58,139 bases of DNA, taken from Anaerolineae bacterium. Lineage in GTDB: Bacteria; Chloroflexota; Anaerolineae; Aggregatilineales; J027. The notes under the pieces were generated by a model. That model was given only the letters and a program-made list of their open reading frames with translations. It ran no database searches and was not told the DNA's origin. The stretch lies in assembly GCA_021463865.1 (NCBI GenBank), contig JAJTXY010000024.1:1-58139 (forward strand). The letters are read 5' to 3'. The translations under genes and the position numbers were made by a program. Positions within the stretch are counted from its first letter, which is position 1. Every line of letters starts with the position of its first letter. Below are positions 1 through 8,507 of this stretch, piece by piece.

Positions 1-62
1 CGATAGACCATATAGTTCTCGGTTTCCACGAGGGTCTCGGTCAGAATTTCGTGATCGTCCAT
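1..62 (-). CDS. Start of an unidentified protein, cut by the window edge
   Basis: Only the first 20 codons are present, reading leftward from ATG at 60-62 and beginning MDDHEILTETLVETENYMVY. A purine-rich stretch (complement of gctgctcc) precedes the start. The fragment is acidic, with no signal peptide or membrane segment, so a cytoplasmic protein is likely. It follows the 100-aa gene on the same strand by 28 nt and may be cotranscribed with it. The family cannot be recognised from this length. Confidence 0.5.
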   Translation of the reverse strand, partial: MDDHEILTETLVETENYMVY

Positions 63-90
63 TTTGGGCTGCTCCTTTGTTGAGCCGCTA

Positions 91-393
91 TTATCCGTTA
101 TTTGCCGCATAGGTTTCAAGGGCATTCAGCACATCAATCAACGCCAACAAACTCGCCCCGCTGTGGGCCTGCTCATCCAAACCCTCCACTCGAAAGCGGC
201 GTTCAATCAAATTTTTCTCAAAATCCGGTTGCTGGGTTACGGCTATCACCTGTGCTTTCATCTCACAGATACGCGCCATATCCCATTGGGTCGCCATTTT
301 TGTCCAATAGATACGAAATCCAAAATCTATACGTGCTTCGGTCAGGGGTGTACCGGGTGGAATAGGTTTTGATTCAGCGTCATTGGATAGCAT
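91..393 (-). CDS. Small cytoplasmic protein of unknown function (100 aa)
   Basis: The 100-aa protein has no signal peptide or transmembrane segment. Its middle, IYWTKMATQWDMARICEMKA, suggests amphipathic helices, and the C-terminal half (LLALIDVLNALETYA) looks helical. It starts 9 nt after the stop of the AI-2E-family gene on the same strand and is followed after 28 nt by another minus-strand start, so the three probably form one transcript. I do not recognise the family. The reading is supported by tight spacing and by the lack of a better alternative on the other strand. Confidence 0.55.
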   Translation of the reverse strand: MLSNDAESKPIPPGTPLTEARIDFGFRIYWTKMATQWDMARICEMKAQVIAVTQQPDFEKNLIERRFRVEGLDEQAHSGASLLALIDVLNALETYAANNG

Positions 394-402
394 ATCGGTT
401 AT

Positions 403-1698
403 CTATTCTTCCTCTACAATTTCGCCTTCCGAAACATCCTCGCCCCCACCATTTGGGCTTACTAAGGCGGCTGGCATAGCTGGAATCAAAACCGGATTGC
501 GTGAAATGACGGTTGTAACACGCCGCCGCGATGGACGATGGAACATATCTATATCAAACAACTTGCTCCATAGATAAGTGCCAATCAAACGCAGGGTCGC
601 CGTCACAGGCGCGGCCAAAATCACGCCTAGCACCCCGGCAATTTTGGCCCCGAATACCACGGCCACCAACACCACAAACGGATGTAGATTGAGCGTGCTG
701 CCCATGACACGTGGCACGAGCAAAACCGCCTCTAATTGTTGAATCAAAAAATAGGTCGCCATAACCACAAACGCATAGGGCGGGCCACCCAAGCCGGGGA
801 AGGTCGTACTTTCTGCGACTATTGCAATCAGCACCGCCGGAATCGCCGACAGTGTTGGCCCGATATTCGGAATAAATTCCAACAATCCCGCAATAAACGC
901 CAGCACCAACGGCTGTGGCATCCCCAATAACGTCATAGCGATATAGGTCGCCAGTCCCACACTCAGGCTCAAAATGAACTGGCCGCGATAATAGGCGTTC
1001 CAAATTGAACCTAATTCGCGCAGCAAAAACCGCATATCATCCTGATAGTCCTGCGGCACAAGTTCTGTCACGGATTGAACAAAATGCGAACCGTCCTTCA
1101 TCAAATAAAACATCATGACAAAGATAAACAGCAGATTGTAAAAAAGGGTGAACACTCCGCCAATCAATCCTGCGGCGGGGTCAATCAGTCCGGTGGCCGT
1201 ATCCCGCAGCGTGGTCGAAAGGCCATCATTCGCGTCTACATTTTGCCCGTCAGCATTAAATAGACCCTCTAATAAATCGGCGGGCACAATTTTGTTGTTG
1301 CCGATGCGAATCGGCTCACTTAACTGGTCTTGAAGGTCTTGGCTTGTTTCTTGAATTAGAGAGGGAGCATCAGTCGCAAATTCCTCCACCTGCTCTGACA
1401 AACGTGGGACGATGACGATGCCCACGAGAACAATCGTAGCAATCACCAGTGCAAAGGTCAAAAAAACCGAGAGGGTACGCCGTACCTGCTGAAGTGGCAC
1501 AAACCACAAGGCCGTCTCTAATTCGTTGACCAGCGGAATCAGCAAATAGGACAGCAGCACAGCAATCAATACAGGTGTCCATGCCGTGCCCAAACGCACA
1601 CTAATATAAAACATCAACCCCAACGCGACGAGTGTTACGATGCGTTTGGTACGTGGTGACCATGGTGGACTGGTTAACACAGGCAAATCACTCGGCAT
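403..1698 (-). CDS. AI-2E family transporter (PF01594-type permease)
   Basis: This 431-aa integral membrane protein has the layout of the AI-2E/YdgG/PerM family. Two N-terminal membrane helices (about residues 20-70) lead to a third helix and an amphipathic extracytoplasmic region containing VEEFATDAPSLIQET (about 105-170). A C-terminal block of helices follows, including GLLEFIPNIGPTLSAIPAVL, the family's most conserved stretch, and LVPRVMGSTLNLHPFVVL. Members export small molecules or act as Na+/H+ antiporters, and the substrate here cannot be deduced. The tail is acidic and ends in a Glu run. The ATG at 1698 has only a weak upstream purine stretch. A second family member lies at 27617-28975. 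Confidence 0.9.
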   Translation of the reverse strand: MPSDLPVLTSPPWSPRTKRIVTLVALGLMFYISVRLGTAWTPVLIAVLLSYLLIPLVNELETALWFVPLQQVRRTLSVFLTFALVIATIVLVGIVIVPRLSEQVEEFATDAPSLIQETSQDLQDQLSEPIRIGNNKIVPADLLEGLFNADGQNVDANDGLSTTLRDTATGLIDPAAGLIGGVFTLFYNLLFIFVMMFYLMKDGSHFVQSVTELVPQDYQDDMRFLLRELGSIWNAYYRGQFILSLSVGLATYIAMTLLGMPQPLVLAFIAGLLEFIPNIGPTLSAIPAVLIAIVAESTTFPGLGGPPYAFVVMATYFLIQQLEAVLLVPRVMGSTLNLHPFVVLVAVVFGAKIAGVLGVILAAPVTATLRLIGTYLWSKLFDIDMFHRPSRRRVTTVISRNPVLIPAMPAALVSPNGGGEDVSEGEIVEEE

Positions 1699-1908
1699 TC
1701 TGGTTTCGAGGTTCCAACTAAAATTCGCCTAACCGATTCGATTGTACACCAGATTTGACCACCTCTCACGCAAGCGAGGCTTGAGATTTAAATATCAGGC
1801 TATAAGCATATTAAGGGTAACTCTCGTCTAAATTCAACCTTTTGTCTCATCAACCCACCTATAATCATCGCAGTGCCATGAGGACAATATCAAAAGGAGA
1901 CCGTTTTT

Positions 1909-2847
1909 ATGGCCCAAAATTCAGTTATCCAGACCCACAACCTAACCAAGAAATATGGCGGGGTGGTTGCCCTCCAAGATTTAAACCTAGAAGTCCATCG
2001 CGGGGAGGTTTTTGGTTATCTGGGGCCAAATGGCGCAGGCAAAACCACGACCATTCGCACCCTGCTTGATCTCATCCGCCCCACCAGCGGCACAGCCACC
2101 ATTCTCGGCCTCGATTCACGGCGGGATAGTGTCAAAATCCATGCTCAAGTCGGCTTCCTCCCCTCAGAAATGACCCTCTATCACAACATGACAGGCCGCC
2201 AATATGTCCGGTTCATCGAACGGGCACGCGGCGTGGCGTGTATGCAAGAAGCCGAACAACTTGCCGAACGTCTTGATTATGATCTAAACCGCTCATTAGA
2301 AGGCTTAAGCACGGGCAATCGTCGCAAAATGGGCCTGATTACCGCGCTCATGCACCGTCCACCCCTGCTGATTTTGGACGAGCCAACCTCTGGCCTTGAC
2401 CCCTTGATGCAGCAAACCTTCAATGAGTATATACGCCAGATTCAAGCCGAGGGTCGCACCGTCTTTCTGTCCTCGCACAATCTACCCGAAGTTGAGACCC
2501 TCTGTGACCGCGTGGGTATTTTGCGGGCGGGCAAACTTGTCGCCGTCGAGACTATTCAAGCATTGTCGGGTCTGCGTTTCCGTTGGTTCGTTTTGGAATT
2601 CGAGCGGCCCATCGAAATTGAGCAGTTCCGCGCCCTATCCAATGTGACTGCCTTAGAAACCAATCTTGAAAACACGCGGCTGCGGATTCAGGTCAGCGGT
2701 GCAATTGACCCCGTAATTAAATTGGCGGCGCACTATCCGCTGCGTGATCTGTCCGTCGAACACCCCTCCCTAGAGGAAACTTTCCTAGAGTTCTACGGCA
2801 GCAATAACAAACATGATCCTCAGACACAGAAAGAGGTGCGGGCATGA
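1909..2847 (+). CDS. ABC exporter ATP-binding protein
   Basis: This 312-aa ATPase is of the CcmA/NatA/DrrA type that powers ABC-2 exporters. Visible motifs are Walker A GPNGAGKTTT (residues 39-48), an ABC signature LSTGNRRKMGL in place of the common LSGGQ form, Walker B LLILDEPTSGLDP, and a switch histidine in FLSSHNLPEVE. A C-terminal region of about 90 residues follows the nucleotide-binding domain, as in many exporters of this class. An AGGAG-type site 11 nt upstream supports the ATG at 1909. The stop overlaps the permease start by 4 nt (ATGA), so the two subunits are translationally coupled. Drug, lipid or peptide export is possible and the substrate is unknown. Confidence 0.93.
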   Translation: MAQNSVIQTHNLTKKYGGVVALQDLNLEVHRGEVFGYLGPNGAGKTTTIRTLLDLIRPTSGTATILGLDSRRDSVKIHAQVGFLPSEMTLYHNMTGRQYVRFIERARGVACMQEAEQLAERLDYDLNRSLEGLSTGNRRKMGLITALMHRPPLLILDEPTSGLDPLMQQTFNEYIRQIQAEGRTVFLSSHNLPEVETLCDRVGILRAGKLVAVETIQALSGLRFRWFVLEFERPIEIEQFRALSNVTALETNLENTRLRIQVSGAIDPVIKLAAHYPLRDLSVEHPSLEETFLEFYGSNNKHDPQTQKEVRA

Positions 2848-3644
2848 CATGGGCCATTTTTCGTAAATCCGTCCGCGATTCGTGGAAAGGCATGTTCGGT
2901 TGGGGCATTGGCCTCGGTCTCTATGCCCTGCTGGTCATTGGCCTCTATCCCTCCGTCGCAGCCCAAAAAGCCGATTATGAAAAACTGATGGAAAGCTACC
3001 CAGATTCCATGATGGATATGTTCGGTACGGATGATTTGTTCTCACCCATTGGCTATCTGCAATCCCAATTGATGCTGTATATCCCCCTTCTGTTAGGCAT
3101 CTACGCCATCTTGCAGGGTTTGAATGCCGTCACAGGTGAGGAGCGTAAACAGACAATGGACACCCTCGCCGCCCTACCCATCCCCCGCTGGCAAATCCTG
3201 ACCGAGAAATTTTTGGCGACATTGGTCATTATGATCGGCATCCTAACTCAGTTTTTCCTATCGCTGGTACTGGGGCGAGCGCTCTGGCCCGAACTGGACA
3301 TTAGCGTTGATAAATTAGCGATGGCGACCTATGCCAGCCTGCTGCCGATTATGGTGGTCGCGGGGGTGGCCTATTTGCTCTCAGCAACTTTGCCCATGCA
3401 CCGTCGTTGGGGCGGGATTATCTCGGCCCTATTTCTCATCGGCACGTATCTAATCTACGCGCTGGGTAATGCCAGCCAGACGATTGAGAAGTTTCAACCG
3501 TTTACCCCCTTTGAATATTACGATGCGGTAAAAATCCTCAAAAGCGGCCTACAAATAGCCGACCTGCTGGTGCTGATTATCGCCACCCTCGTATTGTGGG
3601 TAGCCTCGTTGTACACCTTTGAGCAGCGTGACTTGGGGACATAG
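2844..3644 (+). CDS. ABC-2 type exporter permease
   Basis: The 266-aa protein has about six hydrophobic helices: an N-terminal one (GIGLGLYALLVIGLYPSV), a pair around residues 85-105, a LATLVIMIGILTQFFLSLVL helix, two around 165-215, and a C-terminal helix (LLVLIIATLVLWVASLY). EERKQTMDTLAALPIPRW is the cytoplasmic loop typical of ABC-2 permeases, which contacts the ATPase. It overlaps the ATPase gene by 4 nt, giving a two-gene exporter. No dedicated regulator adjoins. The transcript probably ends in the palindrome-containing gap up to 3777. Confidence 0.9.
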   Translation: MTWAIFRKSVRDSWKGMFGWGIGLGLYALLVIGLYPSVAAQKADYEKLMESYPDSMMDMFGTDDLFSPIGYLQSQLMLYIPLLLGIYAILQGLNAVTGEERKQTMDTLAALPIPRWQILTEKFLATLVIMIGILTQFFLSLVLGRALWPELDISVDKLAMATYASLLPIMVVAGVAYLLSATLPMHRRWGGIISALFLIGTYLIYALGNASQTIEKFQPFTPFEYYDAVKILKSGLQIADLLVLIIATLVLWVASLYTFEQRDLGT

Positions 3645-3733
3645 AAAATTTCACAGGGGCGACTTATCTCTAAGTCCCCCCTGCTGTTTTTCAAAAGAGG
3701 GGAAGAACAGAAAATTCCATCTGATTGATCTGC

Positions 3734-3765
3734 CTAGATTCAGCACGGTGGCTTTAGCCCCGTGT
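3734..3765. repeat. 32-nt palindromic repeat, copy 1
   Basis: The 32-nt sequence from CTAGATTCAG to CCCCGTGT is identical to 10035-10066. It folds into a hairpin in which CACGG pairs with CCGTG and GGCT with AGCC, around a TT loop with one bulged T. It sits between the convergent genes ending at 3644 and 3778. It resembles a REP-type dispersed palindrome and could also act as a bidirectional terminator, although no strong T-tract follows. Confidence 0.75.
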
Positions 3766-3777
3766 AATAAAACCGCT

Positions 3778-4719
3778 TTACGGCAAGCTGCAATTCGATG
3801 AACCACACGCCTCAAGCAGCGATTGAACCGAACTGGAAGCCGTCAATGGGCTGTAGAGGTTAATCGCTTGTTGATACCATTCAATTTTGCTGGTGGCATC
3901 CGTTGAAAAGTCGCCCAACCGGGCTGCGGCTAAGGCCTGACTTGCCGTGTCGCCAATTTCGCCGCCGACAGTAAACGCGCAGTTGAGGAATTGTTCACTG
4001 GTTTCCGTGCCCTCAATCAGATGATACCATTCACCCAACCGAATATAGGTTGTCGGTGATTCAAACATACTAATCACCCCATCGGAGGTATCCGGTTCCA
4101 CAAAGGGGCGTTCTACACATTGACGGGTACTGGTCGCCAGAATGGTGTTGATCGCATCATAGTAGAGGCCAAATTGGGCATACAAATTGGCAGTCCCATA
4201 GGCCAGCGATTCTTCATCCAAGCCCATCGAACTGAGTGCCGCTAACCCACTGTTGAGAATCGCCTCATCTTCAGGGCTAATGCTGATTGTCGGAACCCCA
4301 TCTGAGCCGGGAGGGATAGTGGAGAAAGCGGTTGCGGCAGGTGTCGGCTGTGGCACATCGTTCCACATCACCTCATTTGAATAAACAAACGCCGATGGAT
4401 TGGGGTTGGAATTGCACTCCACAATCCCGTCCGCATACTGCTCTGCAATCGTTAAATCAGCGCACAAAATCACCGCTTGGCTGTTGCCCGTCACCTGCAA
4501 ATAGTCACGCGCACGCACAGGCGTCCCCGGAAAAGCAGGCGAGAATGTATTATAATCGTCCCACCCTTCGCGGTTCACTCCTACCGTACCGCTGGTCGCC
4601 AACAGCAGATGGGTAATCTCTTCTTCGTCGGATTGCGCGGTGACACCACCCGTTAATGGGATCAGTGTCAAAGCTAGCACAATACCTATCAATACTTTAA
4701 ACCGAATCTTTTTGTACAT
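3778..4719 (-). CDS. Secreted protein of unknown function (313 aa)
   Basis: An N-terminal signal peptide is clear: KK-R-K, a hydrophobic stretch of about 15 residues, and a likely cut near TAQ-SDEEE (residue 29). Residues 40-110 contain two short cysteine-bearing strands. After a Pro/Thr-rich linker (about 130-150) the C-terminal half is helical and alanine-rich (YGTANLYAQFGLYYDAINTI; AQALAAARLGDF-type segments), resembling degenerate TPR units. Six or seven cysteines suggest disulfides outside the cell. It lies 154 nt downstream of the membrane TPR gene on the same strand, so the two may work together. An AGAGGGCAG site precedes the ATG at 4719. No enzyme motif is visible. Confidence 0.75.
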   Translation of the reverse strand: MYKKIRFKVLIGIVLALTLIPLTGGVTAQSDEEEITHLLLATSGTVGVNREGWDDYNTFSPAFPGTPVRARDYLQVTGNSQAVILCADLTIAEQYADGIVECNSNPNPSAFVYSNEVMWNDVPQPTPAATAFSTIPPGSDGVPTISISPEDEAILNSGLAALSSMGLDEESLAYGTANLYAQFGLYYDAINTILATSTRQCVERPFVEPDTSDGVISMFESPTTYIRLGEWYHLIEGTETSEQFLNCAFTVGGEIGDTASQALAAARLGDFSTDATSKIEWYQQAINLYSPLTASSSVQSLLEACGSSNCSLP

Positions 4720-4873
4720 GGTGGTTACTGCCCTCTACCCTCTTCATTCCTGTGCTACGACAGGGCCTATCAGCTATCATACGACGAGCCATGCAATATT
4801 GCCTGTCGTTTAATCCACGATTCAAAACGCTTAATCAACGCTTAACCATCGCTCCTGAAAACCCTTATGACCT

Positions 4874-6625
4874 TTATCCTCCGCCCCCAAAAGGTGAGGA
4901 GGTGTTGTTCTTTAAATCCAAGCAGGTGGGTGTTCGACCCAATGCCGAATCACGCGCCAAACGCACTTCCGCCTCATCTTGCCGGGTATCTTGCCGACTG
5001 CTGGTCGTGCGACCCAACCGCACTTCGTTCCATGCCGAAAGGGCCGCCTGCGAATCCGCTGTCCCGGAGCATATGGCATCAAAAGTTCGCGCCTCAAAAT
5101 ACCACAAATCAATCTCGGTGGTTGCCACATACGCCGACAATCGTTCATCTGGGGCACACGGGAGTTCAACTGGTCCGTTCACATTCGGCAGATCAAAAGT
5201 CCCCAAACTGGCTTGGGCGCTGCTCAAATTCGCTTTGGCCTGCTGATACGTCCCGGCTTCCAAATAGGCCCGCCCCAGCGACAAGTGCAGCAAATATTCA
5301 ATCTGCTCCGCCACTGCTTCGTCTTCGATATATGGGCGCAAAATATCATTTTCTACATTGTCGGGGTTCGCCCGCGCACTCGCCAGCAAATTTAACCCAT
5401 CCGTCAGCAGTTGCAGGGATTGAGCATACTCGCCGTTATCACTGTTCAATTCGGCCAGATAATACCGCGCCAACAGCAAGCGCGAATCGGCCTCTAGTAC
5501 CCGCTCAAACACACTTTGTGCCCGGTCGGGTGATCCCAATGTCAAATACAAGCACCCCACCTCCAATAAATTCGAGGCATGGGGATCGGGGTCAAGCCGG
5601 GTCGCCGATTCCAAATAAAGTTCGGCTTCAGCAGCATTACCAGAATCAATCGCCCGCTGTCCAAACCAGTTATAGACATCGGCGGCGGCAGGCGGTGCAA
5701 CCAAATAAAACATCATCACCACCACAAAGAATAGGGTGGCAAGTGCAAAAGTGGCCTCCCCCTGCCATGACCGCCCCGAAGAACGATCAAAGAAAAAGGC
5801 GTTTAATACTTCGCGCCCTGCCAAAATGGAGGCAAGACCTAAGACCAGTTGGGCAATTGCCGATGCCCCCGACAGCGCATCTGGCCCATCAATTGAGAGG
5901 CGCTGCGTCAACAAGGTGATCAAAACAATCGCGGCTAAGGCCGGCACGGTTGCCAGCACAAACCACAGCGCATTGAGACGACGGGCGCGGCGTGAACGGC
6001 GATTATCCAAAAACCACCACCATGCCTCCGCTTTGGGTGGGGTTGGCTGCGCTTTACGCAATTTTGCCGGGTCCAAATCGTAATGTTCAACAACTTCACG
6101 CCGTAAATCATCTAACAAATCATCATGTTCAATTAAGTAGGTCAGCGCATCCCGTTTGATGTTATAAGGAACAGGTTCTGGCTGTTCCAAAACATACTGC
6201 ACATAATCCCGCGACCATAATGTTTCCAAAAGTAAATGCTGTATCCGGGCTGTTTCTTCTTCGGCGCGACGGATCGCCAAAGTGCGTGAGCGATTTTTTT
6301 TGTTGCCCAGCGCATCTCGAATATCGTTATTGACATCGCGGGCCATCTCACCCAATTCGCGCAGCAGGTTTCGCAGTAGGCCAATTATCCAAAGCACCAA
6401 ATCAAGGGGCACCCGAACGATTGCTGTACCAACATTTTGACGCTTCAGTTCAGTCGTCAAACGACGTTTATCTTGTTGAAAACCGGGCATCGCTCTTCGT
6501 AAATTATCCAAGGCAATTTGATACGCACGACGCGCCGATTCAAGGTCTACCCCCGCTTCAATCGCTTCAGGGCTGCCTTCAAATTCGCCATTTATAGGCG
6601 TTTCTGGTGGATTTTCGCCCAGCAT
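4874..6625 (-). CDS. Membrane-anchored TPR-repeat protein (583 aa)
   Basis: The ATG at 6625 is chosen because AAGGAAATTATCA lies directly upstream. A GTG 36 nt further out has no comparable site. The N-terminal 190 residues are charged and helical, probably cytoplasmic, with one amphipathic stretch (LDLVLWIIGLLRNLL). Three hydrophobic helices follow at about 210-235, 250-270 and 290-315. TPR-like pairs then appear from about 330 to 480 (AEAELYLESATRLDPDP; AQSVFERVLEADSRLLLARYYLAEL; LSLGRAYLEAGTYQQAKANL). The C-terminal 90 residues are not recognised and end inside a G/C palindrome. It is probably a scaffold for protein-protein contacts at the membrane. The secreted 313-aa gene lies downstream. 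Confidence 0.8.
   Translation of the reverse strand: MLGENPPETPINGEFEGSPEAIEAGVDLESARRAYQIALDNLRRAMPGFQQDKRRLTTELKRQNVGTAIVRVPLDLVLWIIGLLRNLLRELGEMARDVNNDIRDALGNKKNRSRTLAIRRAEEETARIQHLLLETLWSRDYVQYVLEQPEPVPYNIKRDALTYLIEHDDLLDDLRREVVEHYDLDPAKLRKAQPTPPKAEAWWWFLDNRRSRRARRLNALWFVLATVPALAAIVLITLLTQRLSIDGPDALSGASAIAQLVLGLASILAGREVLNAFFFDRSSGRSWQGEATFALATLFFVVVMMFYLVAPPAAADVYNWFGQRAIDSGNAAEAELYLESATRLDPDPHASNLLEVGCLYLTLGSPDRAQSVFERVLEADSRLLLARYYLAELNSDNGEYAQSLQLLTDGLNLLASARANPDNVENDILRPYIEDEAVAEQIEYLLHLSLGRAYLEAGTYQQAKANLSSAQASLGTFDLPNVNGPVELPCAPDERLSAYVATTEIDLWYFEARTFDAICSGTADSQAALSAWNEVRLGRTTSSRQDTRQDEAEVRLARDSALGRTPTCLDLKNNTSSPFGGGG
4878..4902. repeat. G/C-rich palindrome at the 3' end of the TPR gene
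   Basis: CCTCC (4878-4882) pairs with GGAGG (4898-4902) across a loop containing a CCCCCAAAAGG core. The TPR gene reads into it, so its last residues are SSPFGGGG, the signature left when a gene has run into a dispersed G/C-rich palindrome. It resembles the palindromes at 9416-9480, 24463-24487 and 54786-54813. Confidence 0.45.
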
Positions 6626-6729
6626 TGATAATTTCCTTTTGATTGCCTTATTTTCTCTCACACCACAATCTACAATTTTGATTATAGGCGATTTGCCAGT
6701 CGTACAAAAGCGCCCAAACTTTCGGGGGT

Positions 6730-6906
6730 CTAACGATTACCCTTCATTATCAGTCGCTGTCGGTCACTGTCAGGTAGCGTCAGGCAAACGTGGGTAAAGC
6801 GTTTCCAGTTCGGCATAGCGTCGGAATGCACAAACCTGTAGGATTTGCCCTTGCATATGGTGAATTGGGCCTGATAAACTTCATTGCTCAAAATATCCAA
6901 ACTCAT
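6730..6906 (-). CDS. Possible small protein (58 aa), doubtful
   Basis: The 363-nt gap between the divergent TPR and glycosidase-like genes holds a minus-strand reading frame with a rather natural composition (YQAQFTICKGKSYRFVHSD, then WKRFTHVCLTLPDSDRQRL). A GGGAGG stretch lies 14 nt before ATG 6906, and a TTG at 6918 is too close to it. An in-frame TAA lies just upstream, so the frame is complete. I do not recognise it. It may be a remnant of a larger gene. Nothing else is evident in the gap. Confidence 0.3.
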   Translation of the reverse strand: MSLDILSNEVYQAQFTICKGKSYRFVHSDAMPNWKRFTHVCLTLPDSDRQRLIMKGNR

Positions 6907-6988
6907 GCACGCAATCAAGTCCTCCCAAATGGCTTAAAACGACCTGTCTATTATCAGTATGGGTCGAGAAGGAAAGGATAATTTAACT

Positions 6989-8368
6989 GTGAAATCCCGT
7001 TCTGTGATGCTTATTGTGACCACGCTGGCAATCGCAATGCTTGTTTTCGCCCCGATGGTCGCAAATGCCAATACATCCACACCAGAGCGTGCGTCCAATG
7101 CTCAGGGTGGCCCCACTGCTACTCCAAATGACCCCACATGGCTTGGTTTTGCCGCCGCTCGTGATGCGCTTTCCAAGAAAATTAATCAGCGTATTACACT
7201 GGTAAAAAATTATACGTGGGCGCAAGTTTCTTTCCCCGATGGGATGCTGCCCGGTTGCACGACGATTGAAGAAGGCGTGAATCCTCCCCCAGAGGCCTAT
7301 TTCGGCTGGCGCTATGTCATCACCTTGCTGAACAACAACCAATATGAAGTGCGCGTCAGTTTCGACCTTAAGACCGTTCTGATTTGCGATAAGGTCACTG
7401 TGGGTACCACAACTGAGACAGGCTCAACTGGCCCTGTTGGACAAGCGGTACCCGGCGCGTTGGAAGTCGGCGGCCAGATTCAAGGCTCATTGAGTGATGC
7501 CGCTTCTAATGCTGCCAAGACTGCCAAGATGAATTGGATCAAGCGTCAGGTACGTGTTGGTGAAGACGCGGCTGGTCTGATTGCCGATATCAAAGCGAAA
7601 GGCTTCAAAGTCTTCCTGTCCGTCATCGGTGATAAAGCACAGGTCATGAACGCTACCTATCAAGACACCTATGCCAGCTATGTGGCGGGCCTTGCAAAGG
7701 CAGGCGCAGACGCCATTCAGGTGTGGAACGAACAAAATATTGACCGCGAATGGCCCAATGGTCAAATCAGCGGCGCAAACTATGTCGCCCTGCTCAAGAA
7801 AGCCTATCCCGCCATCAAAGCCGCCAACCCCAATACCATCGTGGTCACGGGTGCCCCTGCCCCAACTGGCGCGGGCGGCGGTGGCACCGGCTGTATCCCC
7901 GCCCTCTGCAATGACGACGCCTACTATGCCCAGATGGCTGCTGCGGGAGCCGCTCAATATACGGACTGCATCGGTGTTCACTATAACGAAGGCGTGGTTA
8001 GCCCCAAGCAAACTTCCGGTGACCCGCGCGATAATTACCCGACCCGTTACTTCCAAACAATGTTGAGCCGCGCTCTGCGCAACTTCCCCGGAATGCGTGC
8101 CTGCTTTAGCGAACTGGGTTATCTCTCGCCCGACGGCTACGGCCCACTGCCCGGTCTGTTTGCGTGGGGTCAAAACACCAGCGTTCAGGAACAGGCCCAA
8201 TGGTTGGCGGAAGCCGTCGTGCTGGCCTCTCAACTCGGCAGCGTCCGTATCATCATCGTCTTCAATCTCGACTTCAAGACCTACGGTGATGACCCACAGG
8301 CGGGTTATGCGATTATCCGTGCCGACGGTTCATGCCCTGCCTGTACCTCCATCGGTGGAACTCGCTAA
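6989..8368 (+). CDS. Secreted glycosidase-like protein (GH39/cellulase-type TIM barrel)
   Basis: The GTG at 6989 is preferred over the ATG at 6959 because AAGGAAAGGA lies before it and it gives a compact signal peptide (KSR, then VMLIVTTLAIAMLVFAPMVANA). A linker and a domain of about 110 residues follow (ARDALSKKINQRITLVKNYTW). The rest, from about residue 140, looks like a TIM barrel: MNWIKRQVRV, a probable acid/base pair in QVWNEQNIDREW (Asn-Glu after strand 4), GVHYNEG, and CFSELGYLSP as the likely nucleophile strand. That N-E plus S-E layout matches clan A glycosidases. The substrate is unknown. It is exported and probably acts on outside or wall polysaccharide. A strong terminator follows. 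Confidence 0.72.
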   Translation: MKSRSVMLIVTTLAIAMLVFAPMVANANTSTPERASNAQGGPTATPNDPTWLGFAAARDALSKKINQRITLVKNYTWAQVSFPDGMLPGCTTIEEGVNPPPEAYFGWRYVITLLNNNQYEVRVSFDLKTVLICDKVTVGTTTETGSTGPVGQAVPGALEVGGQIQGSLSDAASNAAKTAKMNWIKRQVRVGEDAAGLIADIKAKGFKVFLSVIGDKAQVMNATYQDTYASYVAGLAKAGADAIQVWNEQNIDREWPNGQISGANYVALLKKAYPAIKAANPNTIVVTGAPAPTGAGGGGTGCIPALCNDDAYYAQMAAAGAAQYTDCIGVHYNEGVVSPKQTSGDPRDNYPTRYFQTMLSRALRNFPGMRACFSELGYLSPDGYGPLPGLFAWGQNTSVQEQAQWLAEAVVLASQLGSVRIIIVFNLDFKTYGDDPQAGYAIIRADGSCPACTSIGGTR

Positions 8369-8390
8369 CGCTATTCATCTGATTTTCGGA

Positions 8391-8421
8391 GGGGTGCAGT
8401 TTAACCACTGTACCCCTTTTT
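8391..8421 (+). terminator. Rho-independent terminator after the glycosidase-like gene
   Basis: GGGGTGCAGT and ACTGTACCCC form a fully paired 10-bp stem (one G-U) around a 6-nt loop, followed by TTTTT. It begins 23 nt after the stop codon. Confidence 0.9.
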
Positions 8422-8439
8422 GATTTGTCCAAAAGTTTC

Positions 8440-8468
8440 TTGGCTATATTCATCAAAGATGTTATAAT
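8440..8468 (+). promoter_or_regulatory. Sigma-70-type promoter for the AraC-like gene
   Basis: TTGGCT (8440-8445), a 17-nt spacer, then TATAAT (8463-8468), with TG one base before the -10 as an extended element. It lies 40 nt upstream of ATG 8508, inside the gap after the terminator. Confidence 0.7.
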
Positions 8469-8507
8469 AAACGCACAAACGTTCTAGGCATCTCGTGGGA
8501 TAAATAG

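Noticed and set aside
1842-1865. Promoter upstream of the ABC exporter (TATAAT at 1860-1865)
   Set aside because: The -10 is good but no -35 lies at an acceptable distance (TTGTCT leaves 12 nt) and there is no TGN extension.
4867-5919. Long plus-strand reading frame opposite the TPR gene (350 codons)
   Set aside because: Low-complexity Pro/Ser/Arg composition with no motif. The opposite strand encodes a well-formed TPR membrane protein with a good ribosome site.
7487-8233. 248-codon minus-strand frame opposite the glycosidase-like gene
   Set aside because: Antisense shadow. The plus strand has a signal peptide, catalytic-type motifs, ribosome site and terminator.
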